A DNA stretch of 17,010 bases. Origin: Deltaproteobacteria bacterium (lineage in GTDB: Bacteria > Myxococcota_A > UBA9160 > UBA4427). Shown one piece after another: positions 6,911-13,330 of the stretch (positions are counted from its first letter, which is position 1; each line of letters opens with the position of its first letter). Below the pieces are notes generated by a model. The model was given only the letters and a program-made list of their open reading frames with translations. It was not told where the DNA came from and did no database searches. The stretch covers positions 1 to 17,010 of the forward strand of contig DRKE01000450.1 of assembly GCA_011051925.1 (NCBI GenBank). Direction: 5' to 3'. Made by a program: the position numbers and the translations under genes.

Positions 6911-8257
6911 CTAGATCTCGAACTCGCACGCCTCGAGGATCTCCCGGATCCGGTAGAGGAAGCCGTTGGCCGGCGCACCGTCCACCGCCCGATGATCGTA
7001 GGACAGGGCCAGGTACATCATCGTGCGGATCACGATCGCGTCTTCGCCCTCGAGACTCCGCACGACAGGTCGCTTCGCGATCTCGCCCATGCGCAGGATC
7101 CCGACCTGGGGTTGATTGATGATCGCGAACCCGTAGAGGTTTCCGCGCCTGCCCGGATTCGACACCGTGAAGGTCCCCCCTCTCAGATCGTCGGCCGAAA
7201 GCCTCTTCTCCCGCGCCCGGCTCGAGAGATCGTGGATCGCCATCGCGATGCCCGCGAGCGAGAGCCGATCCGCATCCCGGATGACCGGAACGACGAGACC
7301 CTTTTCGGTCTCGGTCGCGACGCCGATATGGATATGCCGCTTCTCGACGATCGCGTCTTCGACGACGGACGAGTTCAGCGCCGGAAATTCACGCAGCGCG
7401 CGCACCGTCGCATGCACGACGAAGGGAAGGAAGGTCAGGGGAACGCCATGGGTCTCCATGAAGGCGTCCTTGTGGCGCTTGCGGAATCGCACGACGCGCG
7501 TCAGGTCGGCTTCGGCGACGGTCCCCACGTGCGGACTCGTCCGCTTCGAATACACCATGTGTTCCGCGATGATGCGCCGCATCGGCGACATCGGGATCAC
7601 ACGGTCCCCCGGTTGCAACTCGTAGCCGAACCGGTGTCGGGCCGAGCGAAGCGGGGGGGACGAGGGAACGGGCGGCCGTGGCGGCGGAGTCCCTTCCCGC
7701 CCCCCGGACGCCGACGCCAGAGGGGAGCCATGACCCGTCGCCCCTTCGTCTGTGGAAGGAGGGGCTCCGGCCCCTCCGTGTCGCAGAACGTCTTCCTTCG
7801 TCACACGCCCCCCACTGCCCGTTCCGCGCACTTCACGCAGATCGATCGCGGCTTCCTCGGCGATGCGACGGGCAACGGGCGTCGCAGCGACCTCCTCGTC
7901 TTCGCGGCCCTCTCCCGGAGCGGGGGAGACGGTGTCGTCCCGGGTGGGAAGCGGTTCCGGGGCGGCCGGCGCCGCGGGCACCTTTGCGGAAACGTCCGCC
8001 GCGACCGAGTCGGCCTTGGCATCGGGGTCGATGCGCGCGAGGACGCCCCCGACCTCGACGACGGTCCCCTCCCCCGCCACGATCTCTTCGATCATGCCCG
8101 CGGCCGGAGCGGGGATCTCGGCGTCCACCTTGTCGGTCGTCACCTCGACGATCGGTTGATCGACCTCGACCATCTCTCCTTCGGACACCAGCCAGCGAGC
8201 AACGGTCCCTTCGAAGACACTCTCTCCGAGTGAAGGCAGCTCTACGTCAATCGACAT
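6911..8257 (-). CDS. Dihydrolipoamide acyltransferase (E2) of a 2-oxoacid dehydrogenase complex
   Basis: Core subunit of 448 residues that carries acyl groups from E1 to CoA on a swinging lipoyl arm. Domains: a single lipoyl domain (1-80) with lipoylation site VEVTTDKVDAEIPAPAAG (K43); an Ala/Pro linker; a peripheral subunit-binding domain with TPVARRIAEEAAIDLREVRG and GSGGRVTKEDVLRH; a second Pro-rich linker; and the catalytic domain from about 220, with VIPMSPMRRIIAEHM, TFTVSNPGRRGN and the active-site LSYDHRAVDGAPANGF (HxxxDG). ATG 8257 is chosen because the lipoyl domain starts there and GGAGGGGAG precedes it. It starts one base after the nuoB-like stop (TGAGATG). No E1 or E3 gene is in the window, so pyruvate, 2-oxoglutarate and branched-chain substrates cannot be told apart. 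Confidence 0.93.
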   Translation of the reverse strand: MSIDVELPSLGESVFEGTVARWLVSEGEMVEVDQPIVEVTTDKVDAEIPAPAAGMIEEIVAGEGTVVEVGGVLARIDPDAKADSVAADVSAKVPAAPAAPEPLPTRDDTVSPAPGEGREDEEVAATPVARRIAEEAAIDLREVRGTGSGGRVTKEDVLRHGGAGAPPSTDEGATGHGSPLASASGGREGTPPPRPPVPSSPPLRSARHRFGYELQPGDRVIPMSPMRRIIAEHMVYSKRTSPHVGTVAEADLTRVVRFRKRHKDAFMETHGVPLTFLPFVVHATVRALREFPALNSSVVEDAIVEKRHIHIGVATETEKGLVVPVIRDADRLSLAGIAMAIHDLSSRAREKRLSADDLRGGTFTVSNPGRRGNLYGFAIINQPQVGILRMGEIAKRPVVRSLEGEDAIVIRTMMYLALSYDHRAVDGAPANGFLYRIREILEACEFEI

Positions 8258-8258
8258 C

Positions 8259-8819
8259 TCATCTCCCCTCCGATCCGGGTCTCTGGATCGGCCATTTCCG
8301 GGTTCCTCTTGATCCAGGACCGGGATCGCGGACCTCTCCGCCCTGAAGCCGTTCGAGGACGTCGCGCAGGGCCTCCGGCCGCGGCGGACAACCCGGCACG
8401 AAGAGATCGACCGGAACGATCGTCGAGAGTCCGGGCAGGGTCGCGTAGTTGTCATAGGCGCCCCCCGAGATGGCACAGGCGCCCCAGGCGATGACCCAGC
8501 GTGGCGCCAGCATCCGTCGATGGATCTCACGGATGACGGACACCTGCCGATGCGTGATGGAGCCGGCCACGATCAGCAGATCCGCGGCGCGACTCGAAAC
8601 CGCCGGAGGTCCGGTCCCCAGCAGCTCGAAGGGATCGCCTCCAAGAGACATCGACATGCCGCAACAGCTGGTCGCCAACCGCATCGGTGAGGGGACGAGA
8701 CTCGCTGCCCAGTCGAGCGCGCGCTCGAGTCGCGTCGCCCGGATGCGATCGAATCCCAGGCCGGACCGCTCACCGCGATCGGGCACCGTCTCGTCCTGCG
8801 CTCGACGCACCGTCGACAT
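8259..8819 (-). CDS. nuoB: NuoB-like subunit with N2-type [4Fe-4S] cysteines
   Basis: A 186-residue homologue of the complex I PSST subunit, which holds the terminal Fe-S cluster next to the quinone site. Seen: TSCCGMSMS (C52, C53), AADLLIVAGSITHRQ (78-92), RWVIAWGACAISGGAYDNY (C115) and PVDLFVPGCPPRPEALRDVL (C144), so all four cluster ligands remain. Odd points: the usual Glu after the CC pair is Ser, and the Arg-Phe-Gly and FRASPRQ segments before the ADL strand are replaced by FELLGTGPPAVSSRAADL. The start at ATG 8819 has GAGG upstream and gives a normal N-terminus; longer in-frame starts exist up to 9191 but run into the pcs gene on the other strand. First gene of the minus-strand run and one base from E2. 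Confidence 0.9.
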   Translation of the reverse strand: MSTVRRAQDETVPDRGERSGLGFDRIRATRLERALDWAASLVPSPMRLATSCCGMSMSLGGDPFELLGTGPPAVSSRAADLLIVAGSITHRQVSVIREIHRRMLAPRWVIAWGACAISGGAYDNYATLPGLSTIVPVDLFVPGCPPRPEALRDVLERLQGGEVRDPGPGSRGTRKWPIQRPGSEGR

Positions 8820-8925
8820 GACTTGCCTCGACTCCCCCCGTGTCCGCCGCAGGATCGTTCTCCGCCCGTTCTGCGCCCCTCGAGCCGCAACGAGGGGACG
8901 GCAGCCACGAGAATAGCCACTCTGA

Positions 8926-8931
8926 TATGAT
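8926..8931 (+). promoter_or_regulatory. Candidate -10 box for pcs in the divergent nuoB-like/pcs spacer
   Basis: TATGAT lies 25 bases before the pcs ATG within the 136-base spacer between two divergent genes. No -35 hexamer is recognisable 16-18 bases upstream. The surrounding stretch (about 8909-8955) is the only AT-rich part of the spacer and may also hold the promoter of the nuoB-like operon on the other strand. Confidence 0.3.
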
Positions 8932-8955
8932 TCGCGTGCAACCGACGGAATCAAC

Positions 8956-9705
8956 ATGCACCCCAACGAACGAATCAGCCGGATCGTCTCATGGAGCATC
9001 CATCTCTTCACGGCGAGCGGCGCCGTCCTGGGCGTATTCTCGCTCATCTCGATCGCCACGGGCAATCTCGGGAATGCGGCCATCCTGATGCTGGCCGCAC
9101 TCGCCGTCGATGCGGTCGACGGCACCCTCGCTCGTGCCGCCCGGGTCTCCGAACATGTTCCCCAGATCGATGGCCGACGACTCGACGACATCGTCGACTA
9201 CCTCAACTTCGTGATCGTCCCCGTCTTCTTCCTGTGGGGTGCCGGCAGCGTCGTCCATCCCGCCTGGCTCGTCGCCCCCGTGCTGGCAAGCGCCTATGGC
9301 TTCTCCAGACGGGACGCCAAGACACATGACGATTTCTTCCTCGGCTTCCCGTCGTATTGGAACATCCTGGCGATCTACCTCTGGCTGCTCTCCGTCGGTC
9401 CCGTCGCCGGGACGATCTGGGTGGCCCTGCTCTCGATCGCCGTCTTCGTCCCCATCAAGTATCTCTATCCCAGCAAGGTCCGCCCCCTGTCACTCCGCTT
9501 CTGGCTCGGCGTCGGTGCCTTTCTCTGGACGGGCGCGTTGATCGCATGCGTGCGCTGGCCCGCCGAGACGAATCCGCTCTTCCTGGTCCAGATCTCCCTG
9601 CTCTACCCCGCCTGGTACATGTGGCTCTCGTTCAAACGGGGCGGATTCCTCAGGCGATCCGGGAGCGGTTCCGGCGGGCCCGGTCCCACGGCCGAGGGAA
9701 CCTGA
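8956..9705 (+). CDS. pcs: Phosphatidylcholine synthase (CDP-diacylglycerol:choline O-phosphatidyltransferase)
   Basis: Inner-membrane enzyme of 249 residues condensing CDP-diacylglycerol with choline to give phosphatidylcholine in one step (EC 2.7.8.24). Seen: the CDP-alcohol phosphotransferase motif with the spacing reported for Pcs, DG-x2-AR-x12-G-x3-D-x3-D (D55, G56, A59, R60, G73, D77, D81), where PssA and PgsA have x8. The D-FFLGFPSYWNILAIYLW segment (126-143) is also Pcs-like. Hydrophobic helices run through about 11-35, 40-52, 83-115, 133-170 and 183-225, and the C-terminus is a Gly/Ser/Pro tail. ATG 8956 precedes MHPNERISRIVSW, as expected. It diverges from the nuoB-like operon and converges on the response regulator with 19 bases between stops. 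Confidence 0.88.
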   Translation: MHPNERISRIVSWSIHLFTASGAVLGVFSLISIATGNLGNAAILMLAALAVDAVDGTLARAARVSEHVPQIDGRRLDDIVDYLNFVIVPVFFLWGAGSVVHPAWLVAPVLASAYGFSRRDAKTHDDFFLGFPSYWNILAIYLWLLSVGPVAGTIWVALLSIAVFVPIKYLYPSKVRPLSLRFWLGVGAFLWTGALIACVRWPAETNPLFLVQISLLYPAWYMWLSFKRGGFLRRSGSGSGGPGPTAEGT

Positions 9706-9724
9706 GGGCGGCTCGGACCGGGAC

Positions 9725-10801
9725 TCAGTGTTCGATCGCGTCGAGCAGGTCGTTGATCCGCCAGGGCTTTCGCAAGACCCGGGCGACGCCATGGGCGAGC
9801 AGGTCCGCCTCCGCCCCCATCCCGCCGGTCCCGATGATCGTCGCCCGGGGTCGGACGGCCCGCACCTGGCGAACCCAATCTCCCATGGCCTCGCCGGCCA
9901 GGGCGAAATCGATCATCACCGTCTCGGCGCGCGGCTCCGCCTCGAGCAACCGGATCGCGCTGGACAGATCGTCGCTCGGGTAGCAGATCGCCCCGACGCG
10001 CTCGATCTGGGAGACCAGCAGGCGCCGCACGACGCCGTCCCGTTCGATCACGACGATCGGACCCGGGTCGGCGATGGTCCGCGCACTCGTCGTACTCCGG
10101 ACATCGAGCAGGATCCGCATGCGGGGATCACTCCGGCGCTGTTCCTCGTCGAGGGGACAGAAGACCCCGAGCCAGCCGGCCCGCCCGGGTCGCACGCGCG
10201 ATCGCAACAGCCAGGTCCTGCGCGCCTTGCCACGCGGCCTCACCTCCACCCATTCCCCCTCCGCGACACGAAGCAGCCCGAGGGCATCCCCCTCGATCAC
10301 TTCCTCGAATCGCCGGGGCACGCCAGCAAGGCCCGCGGAAGTCATGAGGTCCCGCGCCCGATCCGAGGCGAACTGGATCTCCCCGTCCAATCCGATGGCG
10401 AGCGCCGCGATCTCCGCGCCGAGTTCCTGGGCCACACGGGGTTCGGAGAGTGCGTCGCGCACCGCGTCCTCGAGATCCTTCAGCTCGAAGGGTTTCTCGA
10501 GCAGGCGTGAGACACCACAGCGATCCGACTCCTCGAGCAGATCACGGGAAGGAAATCCCGTGATCAGGATCGTGTTCAATCGGGGATGAAGCGCCTGGAA
10601 GACCTCGGAGACATGCAACCCGTGGATGTGGTTCTTCAACATCCAATCCGTGATCAGGACATCGGGCCGCGTATCGAAGCCGACCTCGAGTGCTTCATAT
10701 CCCGATGAAGCGGCGACGACGTCATAGCCTTCATGGGTGAGGAACCGACTCAGGGTCTCACGCAGGGAGTCCTCATCCTCGACGATCAGGACCGTCGTCA
10801 T
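9725..10801 (-). CDS. Response regulator with REC-PAS-like-REC architecture
   Basis: A 358-residue signalling protein without a DNA-binding domain. The first receiver domain (1-120) has the full set: E8/D9, phospho-acceptor D52 (VLITDWML), T81 (ILITGFPS) and K103 (LLEKPF). The middle region (about 128-215) resembles a PAS fold (IGLDGEIQFASDRARDLM, then EWVEVRPRG and RTWLLRSRVRP). The C-terminal part (247-358) is a second receiver with D298 (VMIDFAL), T325 (IIGTGG) and K345 (RVLRKPW), but its N-terminal acidic pair is weak (VVIERDG). ATG 10801 starts exactly at MTTVLIVEDED; the frame stays open much further upstream through the hemH and hemE antisense regions, which is not coding. No histidine kinase is in the window, so the input is unknown. 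Output is presumably protein-protein or phosphorelay. Confidence 0.85.
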   Translation of the reverse strand: MTTVLIVEDEDSLRETLSRFLTHEGYDVVAASSGYEALEVGFDTRPDVLITDWMLKNHIHGLHVSEVFQALHPRLNTILITGFPSRDLLEESDRCGVSRLLEKPFELKDLEDAVRDALSEPRVAQELGAEIAALAIGLDGEIQFASDRARDLMTSAGLAGVPRRFEEVIEGDALGLLRVAEGEWVEVRPRGKARRTWLLRSRVRPGRAGWLGVFCPLDEEQRRSDPRMRILLDVRSTTSARTIADPGPIVVIERDGVVRRLLVSQIERVGAICYPSDDLSSAIRLLEAEPRAETVMIDFALAGEAMGDWVRQVRAVRPRATIIGTGGMGAEADLLAHGVARVLRKPWRINDLLDAIEH

Positions 10802-10917
10802 GTTGCGCCCCCCCGATCGGCCATCCCACGACCCGGAGCGGCAGCGGTGAAGCGCGCACCCATCCCCACCCCCATGGCCACCGCCATCATCTGCCCCACC
10901 CTCCGCGTTGCCCGCAT
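10798..10917 (-). CDS. Possible small ORF overlapping the response-regulator start
   Basis: A 39-residue frame from ATG 10917 whose TGA overlaps the regulator's ATG as ATGA, as in translationally coupled pairs. The product is Met/Ala/Gly-rich (VGQMMAVAMGVGMGARF) with a basic start, and I recognise no family. The overlap may be coincidence in GC-rich DNA, and there is no obvious ribosome-binding site. Confidence 0.2.
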   Translation of the reverse strand: MRATRRVGQMMAVAMGVGMGARFTAAAPGRGMADRGGAT

Positions 10918-10990
10918 GCCGCTTCCCGAACCGACGAAGCCGGAGCGGGACGGGTTTCGCCGGATCGGATCCCGCTTCGAACTGACGACG

Positions 10991-10996
10991 TATAAT
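10991..10996 (+). promoter_or_regulatory. Consensus -10 box TATAAT upstream of hemH
   Basis: A perfect TATAAT inside an AT-rich island, about 90 bases before the hemH ATG. No clear -35 sits 16-18 bases upstream, so an activator may be needed. It lies within the arms of an inverted repeat (GGATCGGA at 10962-10969, TCCGATCC at 10999-11006), which could be an operator or chance. On the minus strand the same island reads TATTAT and could serve the divergent response regulator. Confidence 0.4.
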
Positions 10997-11086
10997 ATTC
11001 CGATCCATCCGCTGCCGCAGTGACCCGGAACCAGATTTTTCTGCGATCTTCGCGACCATCCCCAGCGGATCGCACGAAAGGGCAAC

Positions 11087-12133
11087 ATGGCCTCCGAAGC
11101 TCCGACGGGCGTTCTTCTCGTCAATCTGGGAACCCCCGAAAGCCCCCGGACGGGCGCGGTGAGACGCTACCTGCGCGAGTTCCTGGGCGACCCCCGGGTG
11201 TTGACCCTGCCCGGTCCCCTTCGCTGGCTTCTCCTGAATGGCTTCATCCTTCCGATCCGACCCCGGAAGGCGGCGGCCGCCTACCGGAAGATCTGGCTTC
11301 CCGAAGGCTCCCCCCTCCTGATCCACACGCAGGCCCTGACCGATGGGGTCCGGCGCATTCTCGGAGATCGATTCCGGGTCGAGGCGGCCATGCGATACGG
11401 GGAACCTTCGATCCGGTCCGGACTCGAAAAGCTCGACGCCGCCGGCGTCGGCCGTCTGATCGTCCTGCCCCTCTTTCCGCAATACGCCTCCGCGGTCACG
11501 GCCTCCGTCTGCGCTGAGGTGTTCCGGTGTCTCGACCGGATGGGCGATGCCCTGCCACTGGAGATCCTGGGCGCGTTCCACGACGAACCGGAATTCGCCG
11601 CGACCTGGGCCGCCGTGGCCGGCCCGGGTCTGGCGGAATTCCGGGCGGATCATGTGCTGTTCAGCTTCCACGGACTGCCCGAGGACCAGATCCGCGCCAG
11701 CGATCCGAGCGGCGGCGACTGTCTGGGAAGCGCGGATTGTTGTGCGAGTCCCGGGCCGAGACTCGTGCGCTGCTATCGCGCGCAATGCCACGCGACGGCG
11801 AAGGCGCTGCAACGCGCCCTCGGACTCGACGAGAAGAAGACCAGCATGGCCTTCCAGTCCAGGATGGGCCCGCGCCCCTGGATCCGGCCCTTTACCGACG
11901 AGGTGCTTCCCGAACTCCACCAGCAGGGCATCCGGCGACTCGCGGTCTTCTGTCCGTCCTTCGTCGCCGACTGCCTCGAAACCCTCGAGGAAGTCGGCAT
12001 CCGGCTCCGCGACCAATGGCTTTCCCTGGGCGGCGAAGCGCTCTGGCTGGCCCCCTGTCCCAACGCAGACGAGCGTTTCGCCGAAGCCGTCGCGGGCTGG
12101 ATCAGCCGCCGAGCGCCCGCGCCGCATCCGTGA
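11087..12133 (+). CDS. hemH: Ferrochelatase HemH
   Basis: Inserts ferrous iron into a porphyrin at the end of haem synthesis (EC 4.98.1.1 with protoporphyrin IX). Seen: 348 residues with GVLLVNLGTPESP (8-20), RYGEPSIRSGL, VLPLFPQYA, the active-site His in LFSFHGLPED (H195), FQSRMGPRPWIRPFTDEVL and FCPSFVADCLETLEEVGI containing the conserved acidic residue (E298). Between the His and QSR motifs is a Cys-rich segment: C212, C218, C219, C229 and C234 (SADCCASPG, then VRCYRAQC). Similar clusters in some bacterial ferrochelatases bind a [2Fe-2S] cluster, so this enzyme may carry one. AAAGGG precedes the ATG. The 3' end overlaps hemE tail to tail by 32 bases. Confidence 0.95.
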   Translation: MASEAPTGVLLVNLGTPESPRTGAVRRYLREFLGDPRVLTLPGPLRWLLLNGFILPIRPRKAAAAYRKIWLPEGSPLLIHTQALTDGVRRILGDRFRVEAAMRYGEPSIRSGLEKLDAAGVGRLIVLPLFPQYASAVTASVCAEVFRCLDRMGDALPLEILGAFHDEPEFAATWAAVAGPGLAEFRADHVLFSFHGLPEDQIRASDPSGGDCLGSADCCASPGPRLVRCYRAQCHATAKALQRALGLDEKKTSMAFQSRMGPRPWIRPFTDEVLPELHQQGIRRLAVFCPSFVADCLETLEEVGIRLRDQWLSLGGEALWLAPCPNADERFAEAVAGWISRRAPAPHP

Positions 12134-13130
12134 AGGCCCGCACCCCTTCGACGGGCGTATCCGGCAGGCAACCGTGACCGAGATTGAGGATATGCCCCCG
12201 GGCCGGTGATGCGGCATCGGCCATCTCGCGCACCATTTCGAAGATCCGTTCCCGTGGCGCATGCAACCAGCAGGGATCCAGATTGCCCTGGAGACTGACC
12301 CGATCCCCCTGACTCGAAGCCACCCGGGCGAGATCGACACGCCAGTCGAGCGACACGACGTCGACACCGGTCGCGGCAGCCAACTCGACGATATGCGAGC
12401 CATTCTGGACGTAGAGGATCAGCGGAGCAGGGGCCTCCTCGAGCGCCTCCGCGATCCGGACATGGGTCGGCTGGACCCAGCGGGCATAGGCCGCGGGATC
12501 GAGCAGGCCCGCCCAGGTATCGAAGAGCTGGACCGCCTCGGCGCCCGCTTCGATCTGTGCGCGAAGATAGTCGATCGTGAGGCGGGTCAGCTTTTCGAGC
12601 AGCGCCTCGACCTCGTCGGGTCGCGTCTGGAGCATGGCTTTCAGGATCGAGAAATCCTTCGAGCCGGCCCCCTGGATCAGGTAGGCCGCGAGGGTGAAGG
12701 GCGCTCCCGCGAAACCGAGGACGGGAATGTCGCGCGACGAAACCGCCTCGCGCAGGCGCCGGAGGATCTCGAAAACGAAGGGCACGTCCTCGCGCGGATC
12801 GGGAATCCGGAGCGCCTCGATCTGATCGGCCCGCCGCAGCGGTTCCCCGATCACGGGTCCGGGCGCGAAATCGACCTCTACCCCCATCCCCGGAATCGGC
12901 GTGAAGATGTCCTGGAAGAGGATCACGGCTTCCGAACCGACGAGGTCGATCGGCTGCAACGAAACCGTGACCGCGCGCTCGACGTCGGCACACATCTCGA
13001 GAAAGGCGACGCCCCGGCGCACCGCCCGATACTCCGGCAGGTAGCGACCGGCTTGTCGCATCAGCCAGACGGGGGGCCGGTCCACGGACTCCCCACGACA
13101 TGAGCGCAGGAAGCGATCCCTCGGGTCCAC
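12102..13130 (-). CDS. hemE: Uroporphyrinogen III decarboxylase HemE
   Basis: Cytoplasmic enzyme removing the four acetate carboxyls of uroporphyrinogen III to give coproporphyrinogen III (EC 4.1.1.37). Seen: 342 residues with DRFLRSCRGESVDRPPVWLM (5-24) and RQAGRYLPEYR, the catalytic Asp in ILFQDIFTPIPGMG (D74), GFAGAPFTLAAYLIQG, WAGLLDP, ILYVQNGS, LQGNLDP and LNLGHGCLPDTP with the conserved His. GTG 13130 is chosen because it gives the standard HemE N-terminus, with a G-rich sequence just upstream; ATG 13184 would add 18 Arg-rich residues. It lies downstream of the acyl-CoA dehydrogenase pair on the same strand but 200 bases away with a hairpin between, so it may have its own promoter. Haem genes hemH and hemE sit side by side but in opposite orientation. 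Confidence 0.95.
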   Translation of the reverse strand: MDPRDRFLRSCRGESVDRPPVWLMRQAGRYLPEYRAVRRGVAFLEMCADVERAVTVSLQPIDLVGSEAVILFQDIFTPIPGMGVEVDFAPGPVIGEPLRRADQIEALRIPDPREDVPFVFEILRRLREAVSSRDIPVLGFAGAPFTLAAYLIQGAGSKDFSILKAMLQTRPDEVEALLEKLTRLTIDYLRAQIEAGAEAVQLFDTWAGLLDPAAYARWVQPTHVRIAEALEEAPAPLILYVQNGSHIVELAAATGVDVVSLDWRVDLARVASSQGDRVSLQGNLDPCWLHAPRERIFEMVREMADAASPARGHILNLGHGCLPDTPVEGVRAFTDAARALGG

Positions 13131-13208
13131 TCTCCGAATCCCCCCGGTTCCAGCCCTTCGATGCCGGACTGGCGCCCATCTCATCGACCCCGACCGGATC
13201 AGGGGGCG

Positions 13209-13227
13209 TGATCCCGGCCCGGGATCA
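13209..13227 (-). terminator. Eight-base-pair hairpin between acyl-CoA dehydrogenase and hemE
   Basis: TGATCCCG and CGGGATCA flank a three-base loop, in the 200-base gap between the acyl-CoA dehydrogenase stop and hemE. The stem is strong, but neither side has a T-run. It could terminate the upstream transcript or stall it. Apart from this hairpin I see nothing definable in 13131-13330. Confidence 0.3.
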
Positions 13228-13330
13228 GGACGCGAAATCGAAGGCGTCGCCGTCGCGACGTCGAGATCCCGCAAGACGGAGATCGGGCCGGAGGCGCCCC
13301 ATCGCGAGCGAGGGGTGGACGAGATGGCCT

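Noticed and set aside
4570..7119. 849-codon plus-strand open frame across nuoD, nuoC, the ferredoxin and lipB
   Set aside because: It is antisense to four recognisable genes and its translation is Arg/Pro-rich without motifs.
8956..9705. Phosphatidylserine or phosphatidylglycerophosphate synthase
   Set aside because: The residue spacing between AR and G is 12 rather than 8, and the FLGFPSYWNI segment is Pcs-like.
9725..12403. Single 892-codon minus-strand open frame
   Set aside because: Only its last 359 codons (from 10801) carry receiver motifs. The upstream part is antisense to hemH and part of hemE, with no domain signal; GC-rich DNA keeps such frames open.
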